Assembly: GCF_019801605.1 (NCBI RefSeq)
Contig: NZ_JAHVIT010000003.1
Coordinates: 124,001 to 188,000, forward strand
DNA length: 64,000 nucleotides
Source: Maritimibacter alkaliphilus
GTDB taxonomy: Bacteria > Pseudomonadota > Alphaproteobacteria > Rhodobacterales > Rhodobacteraceae
Direction of reading: 5' to 3'
The notes beneath the pieces were generated by a model. That model made no database searches, was not told the DNA's origin, and saw only the letters and a program-made list of their open reading frames with translations. This document shows positions 60,500 to 64,000 of this stretch, piece by piece. The first letter of the stretch is position 1. Each line of letters opens with the position of its first letter. Position numbers and translations under genes: made by a program.

Positions 60500-62854
60500 T
60501 CAGACGAGGAGGTCGTACTCCGACCCGTTGATCATCACGTTCAGCGAAGTCAGGTCGGCGCCGTCCACCAGCGCAAAGAGGGTCTGGCCCGTGGTCAGGT
60601 CACTGACGAAGAGCTCGTCCGTGCCTGCGTCGCCTGCGCCCGAGTTGGCGAAGTTGACCCCGAGGTTGTCGACGGTCTGGCCCGCGGTGAAGAGCAGCAC
60701 GTCCCCTTCCGAGGCGTCGTAATCGCCGATCCAGTCGGTGCCGTGGCCTTCGGCTCCCGCATGGAAGAACCGATCCGCCCCGGCGCCGCCATACACCTCG
60801 TCATGGCCGAAGCCACCGTTGATGAAGTCATCGCCGGTCCCGCCGAACAGGAAGTCGGCGAGGGCGCCGCCGCTGACGACATCATCGCCTTCATTGCCCG
60901 CCAGCGTGTCGGACCCGGCCCCGCCGGAGATCATGTCGTTGCCGGAGCCACCCCAGGCGGCGTCGTTCCCGGCGCCCCCTTCGATGGTGTCATTCCCGGC
61001 ACCGCCGTAGAACATGTCCGCCGTGTCGCTGTCTCCGCCACCGCTGAACAGGAAGTCGTCACCGGTGCCGCCCATGATCGTGTCGGACCCGCCGCCACCG
61101 CCGATGTTGTCGTTGCCCGCATCGCCGAAGAGACGGTCGTTGCCGCCCGCGCCGCGCAGGATGTCGTTGCCGTCACCGCCATAGGCGACATCGGCCATCA
61201 TGCCCGAGTTGGTGTTGCCAAGGCCCTGGTCACCATCGCCCCAGCTGCCGGTGTGGATTTCATCGTTGCCGGCACCGCCGAAGATCGTGTCAGAGCCATC
61301 GGCCATCTGGTCGAAGGTCTCGCCGGTGTGGGCCGAGACGCGGCTGTCGTCGTCCCCGGTGATCAGGTCATCGCCGTCACCGCCGCGGATCAGGTCGTCG
61401 CCTGCGCCACCCGCGCTGCCGTTGTCATAGTCGTCGATGGGCAGGGCCCCCGAAGCACCCCAGTCCGACCGGGTGGGCGTGTTCTCGTCACCGCTGCCGG
61501 CTTCGATCGTGTCATTGCCCATGCCGCCCGAGACGATGTCCATGCCGGCGTTGCCAAAGAGGCTGTCGTCGCCCATGCCACCTGCGATGGTGTCGTGGCC
61601 GCCGCCGCCGCCGATGTTGTCATTGCCCGCGTCGCCGGACAGCCAGTCGTTGCCGCCTGCACCCCGCAGGATGTCATCGCCGTCGCCGCCATAGGCGGTG
61701 TCGTCCATCATGCCCGTGTGGGTGTTGCCGAAGCCATCATCGCCATCGGCCCAGCTGCCGGTGTGGATTTCATCGTTGCCGGCACCGCCATAGATCGTGT
61801 CGGAGCCATCGGCGCCGGCATCGAAGGTCTCGCCCGTGACGGTGGAGACGCGGCTTTCGTCGTCGCCGGTGATGATGTCATCGCCTGCGCCACCGACCAG
61901 CATGTCGTCGCCCGCGCCACCGGCGTAGCCATTGTCATATTCGCTCAGCGGCAGGGCACCCGAGGCACCGCTGTCAGCGCCGTTTTCCATGTTGGTGTCG
62001 TCACCGGCCATCACCGTGTCGTCACCCCAGCCGCCGTCGATGACATCCATGCCGCCGTTGCCGGTCAGCATGTCGCGTCCGGCAAGGCCTGCGATCACAT
62101 CGTCGCCGGCGCCACCTTCGATGACGTCGTCACCTTCGGTGCCCGAGACGTCGTTGCCGTCATCGCCCAGCATGACCTCCACGCCGAGGCTGGCCTGCAT
62201 CGTGCCGAGCACCTCAAGCGCCTCGTCCAGGCGGGCGATCTCGATGCTGCCGGCTGCCGCGGGCAGGATCGGAACGAAACCATCCTGGCTGCCGTCGATT
62301 TCGCCGCCGGTGCCTTCACCGATCCCCGGCTGGACGTTCACGCCATGCAGGACGATCTCGCGCAGGGCCAGCGGCATGATGTCGGCACCGTCGTAGTCAG
62401 CGCCGGTCACCGGGCTGCCGAACAGGCTGGCATCGTTGACGTTGAAGCTGCGAATGTAGGTGAAGCTGCCGTCGGCCTCGGTGGTGGGCAGGCCGTCATC
62501 GGCCCCCATGGACAGCAGGACGTCGCCATAGCTCGGCACGCCTTCCAGCACTTCGACCATGCCGTCGCCGTCAGCGTCACTGGCAATGGTGGGCGCCATC
62601 GAGTCGATCGGGTTGCCGTCCTCGTCAAAGAGGCCGTGGATGTGCTGGGGCACCGGCGCGCCGGCCTCCATGCCGGTCACACGCACCGCAACGGTGAGAA
62701 GCTGCGTGCCGTCCTCCTGCGGCTCGCCGAGCGCCAGCACGGCATTGCCGAGCACGCCCGAATTATTCAGGGCTGCAAAGTCGACCGTGTAGGTCGATGC
62801 GGCGCCCGAGAGCGACGCGCGAAACTCTTCAAAAGACTGTTCCAAATAGGCCAC
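60500..62854 (-). CDS. RTX-type calcium-binding protein with CHRD-like N-terminus (GTG start)
   Basis: The 784-residue acidic protein has no signal peptide. The first 180 residues resemble a CHRD-like domain (VPQHIHGLFDEDGNPIDS). From about residue 240 on there are many nonapeptide repeats of the GGxGxDxxx type (GGAGDDVIAG, GGAGNDTIEG), which bind calcium in parallel beta-rolls. Two longer blocks, each about 150 residues and similar to each other (ASGALPLSEYDNG and ASGALPIDDYDNG), are an internal duplication. A type I secretion signal is expected at the C-terminus. The GTG start has GGAGG 8 nt upstream. No secretion genes lie nearby. Confidence 0.85.
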   Translation of the reverse strand: MAYLEQSFEEFRASLSGAASTYTVDFAALNNSGVLGNAVLALGEPQEDGTQLLTVAVRVTGMEAGAPVPQHIHGLFDEDGNPIDSMAPTIASDADGDGMVEVLEGVPSYGDVLLSMGADDGLPTTEADGSFTYIRSFNVNDASLFGSPVTGADYDGADIMPLALREIVLHGVNVQPGIGEGTGGEIDGSQDGFVPILPAAAGSIEIARLDEALEVLGTMQASLGVEVMLGDDGNDVSGTEGDDVIEGGAGDDVIAGLAGRDMLTGNGGMDVIDGGWGDDTVMAGDDTNMENGADSGASGALPLSEYDNGYAGGAGDDMLVGGAGDDIITGDDESRVSTVTGETFDAGADGSDTIYGGAGNDEIHTGSWADGDDGFGNTHTGMMDDTAYGGDGDDILRGAGGNDWLSGDAGNDNIGGGGGHDTIAGGMGDDSLFGNAGMDIVSGGMGNDTIEAGSGDENTPTRSDWGASGALPIDDYDNGSAGGAGDDLIRGGDGDDLITGDDDSRVSAHTGETFDQMADGSDTIFGGAGNDEIHTGSWGDGDQGLGNTNSGMMADVAYGGDGNDILRGAGGNDRLFGDAGNDNIGGGGGSDTIMGGTGDDFLFSGGGDSDTADMFYGGAGNDTIEGGAGNDAAWGGSGNDMISGGAGSDTLAGNEGDDVVSGGALADFLFGGTGDDFINGGFGHDEVYGGAGADRFFHAGAEGHGTDWIGDYDASEGDVLLFTAGQTVDNLGVNFANSGAGDAGTDELFVSDLTTGQTLFALVDGADLTSLNVMINGSEYDLLV

Positions 62855-63599
62855 AACAATTTCCTCCGTTGGTTGCGTCCGGAGTCACGTAGCGTCAAAG
62901 GGTCGAGTTTCAGACGTCTCCGGTCACGACGGCGTGAGGGCCGCGTGAGTAAAAAACATTCAATTTCAAAGGCTTGTTTCCATACTGTCCGTTTAAACCT
63001 GTAAGGCGCTGAATTTGAAACAATGTTTTGAAATATATCTTTAAGTGCGGATTTCGTGAATAATTCCCAGAGGGCCAAACAGGGACTGAAAAAAATTTCG
63101 CCCAACAGCCGATTTTTTTCCGGCGCAGGTGAAACTCGCCCCCGATCCGCGCCGCCGCCTCGGTTTCAGCGGGCACTTCGCGGCACCATTTCGGCGCATT
63201 TTCACCCGGCCCGCCTATTGCGGCGCGGGGCAGCGGCGCGGCCAATGGCGGTCGGCTGCTCGGCCCCGGCACCAGACATGGAGAACGGGCCGCCCGGTCG
63301 GACGGCCCCCGGTCCTGTCGCGAAAGGTCCGGCCCCGGACAGGCGGCAAGGCCGGAGCGACCGTGCGACCGGCCCTCGCCCGGTGGCGGCCATACGCGCC
63401 AATAGCCCCGCCGCCTGCGCAAGGTCGCGATTTCCCCGCCCTGCCTTGCAATTCCCCCTGTATCCATCCCATAAGCGCAACAAATCGCCACTCCGCCCGG
63501 CGTCTGAGAACCAAAAGCAACGGGAGGGAGCGGGTGCGCGATTGTTTGTTGCCCCGGGCGCTGCCCCATTGCGCCCCTCAGACCCGTTTGGGAGGATAC
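62855..63599. other. Divergent promoter region between the RTX gene and the TRAP gene, with an AT-rich island
   Basis: Positions about 62945-63120 form an AT-rich island in otherwise GC-rich DNA. It contains an inverted repeat: AAAACATTCAATTTCAAA (62953-62970) and TTTGAAACAATGTTTT (63014-63029), arms matching except for the 2-3 nt centre, 43 nt apart. The island should hold the RTX promoter. The remaining 480 nt up to 63599 show no gene; short minus frames at 63200-63520 look like chance. Confidence 0.5.
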
Positions 63600-64000
63600 A
63601 TGACCTACTACGTGAAAGCGGCCGCCCTGGCCGCCCTGACGCTTGCCGGCTCGGCCCTGCCGCTGGCCGCCGAGATCAAGCCCGTGACCCTGCGCCTCGC
63701 GCATGTGGTGAACGAGCAGGACGCCTACCACGCCGCCGCCGTGAAGTTCCAGGAACTGGTCGGCGAAGCCTCCGACGGGGCGATCACCGTCGAGATCTTT
63801 CCCAACGCCACGCTGGGCGACGAGCGCACGCTGCTGGAAGGCATGCAGATCGGCACCGTGGACATGGGCCTGATCACCAACGGGCCGGTCTCCAACTTCC
63901 TCGAGGAGATGGCCGTCTTCGAACTGCCCTTCCTCTTCCCCTCCCCCGAGAAGGCCTATGAAGTCCTCGACGGCGAGATCGGCCAGGAACTGCTGGACCG
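63600..64000 (+). CDS. TRAP transporter substrate-binding protein (DctP family), partial (C-terminus outside window)
   Basis: The ATG at 63600 has GGGAGGA upstream. About 133 residues are visible before the window ends. A signal peptide (AAALAALTLAGSALPLAAE) is followed by VTLRLAHVVNEQDAYHAAAVKFQELV, ITVEIFPNATLGDERTLLEGMQIGTVDMG and LPFLFPSPEKAYEVLDGEIG, the normal order of DctP blocks. It captures a carboxylic acid or similar solute in the periplasm. The membrane subunits are expected next, outside the window. Confidence 0.93.
   Translation, partial: MTYYVKAAALAALTLAGSALPLAAEIKPVTLRLAHVVNEQDAYHAAAVKFQELVGEASDGAITVEIFPNATLGDERTLLEGMQIGTVDMGLITNGPVSNFLEEMAVFELPFLFPSPEKAYEVLDGEIGQELLD

Noticed and set aside
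60500-62854. Clustered DNA repeats within the RTX gene as CRISPR or transposon repeats
   Set aside because: The repetition follows the GGxGxD codons in one long open frame, as expected for a calcium-binding beta-roll protein.
59880-62900. Island inserted at tRNA-Gln
   Set aside because: No integrase and no repeat of the tRNA 3' end were seen downstream; the RTX gene alone is not enough to claim an island.

Overview
The window is a GC-rich, densely packed chromosomal segment of an alphaproteobacterium, very probably a member of the Rhodobacteraceae (Roseobacter/Rhodobacter group). The evidence is the gene order sdhCDAB, mch, mcl2, mdh, sucCD, sucAB, lpd, which matches from memory the arrangement in Rhodobacter sphaeroides. 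Several family hallmarks support this: ethylmalonyl-CoA pathway genes, phosphatidylcholine synthase, a TIGR02302/DUF4175 protein, a DUF484-xerC pair and a twin-TM HIG1 protein. I see no rRNA, no CRISPR array, no insertion sequence and no prophage. The only tRNA is tRNA-Gln(TTG).

Layout. 1-3.2 kb (minus strand): an unusual cluster of a flavin monooxygenase-like enzyme, a DUF5591-like protein and the start of an NMT1-type periplasmic binding protein. 3.6-7.5 kb: succinate dehydrogenase, read leftwards from a promoter region with a paired palindromic operator. 7.7-10.4 kb: mesaconyl-CoA hydratase and (3S)-malyl-CoA thioesterase with two small companions. 12-23.3 kb: mdh (own terminator), then sucC, sucD, a DUF805 gene, sucA, sucB, two MAPEG genes and lpd. 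23.7-29 kb: a glycosyltransferase, then a leftward ftsE-ftsX-plsC-PPOX cluster and a divergent zinc-ribbon membrane protein. 29-39 kb: TIGR02302 protein, lysA, DUF2834, lipoprotein and argH on the minus strand, divergent tlpA, priA, and fsa. 39.7-42.1 kb: DUF484, xerC, pcs. 42.2-46.1 kb: a tightly coupled four-gene operon that looks like a complete lipid-linked D-arabinose donor pathway (HAD-UbiA fusion, GtrA, DprE1-like, DprE2-like). 46.3-51.5 kb: aroA, a membrane protein, cmk, and parC. 51.6-59.7 kb: assorted rightward and leftward genes including a cobalamin adenosyltransferase, ThpR, a D-glycerate dehydrogenase-like enzyme, SH3 proteins and a BON-MscS channel. 60.5-62.9 kb: an RTX calcium-binding protein. 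63.6 kb to the end: a TRAP transporter binding protein, cut by the window edge.

The TCA enzymes work as a set. The 2-oxoglutarate dehydrogenase complex (sucA, sucB, lpd), succinyl-CoA synthetase, succinate dehydrogenase and malate dehydrogenase lie within 20 kb. The sdh and suc operons share the same two-palindrome operator with the same 21-bp centre-to-centre spacing, which predicts common control by one unidentified regulator. The ethylmalonyl-CoA pathway genes between them feed glyoxylate and C4 units into the same cycle.

Most of the window is housekeeping. The least explained items are the arabinose-donor operon, the DUF5591/monooxygenase cluster, the paired operators, a mosaic of AT-rich palindromes linked to a recurring post-stop element, a (GGCTC)23 array and a roughly 100-nt structured intergenic element at 39.3 kb. 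All calls come from reading the sequence by eye; no database search was run.
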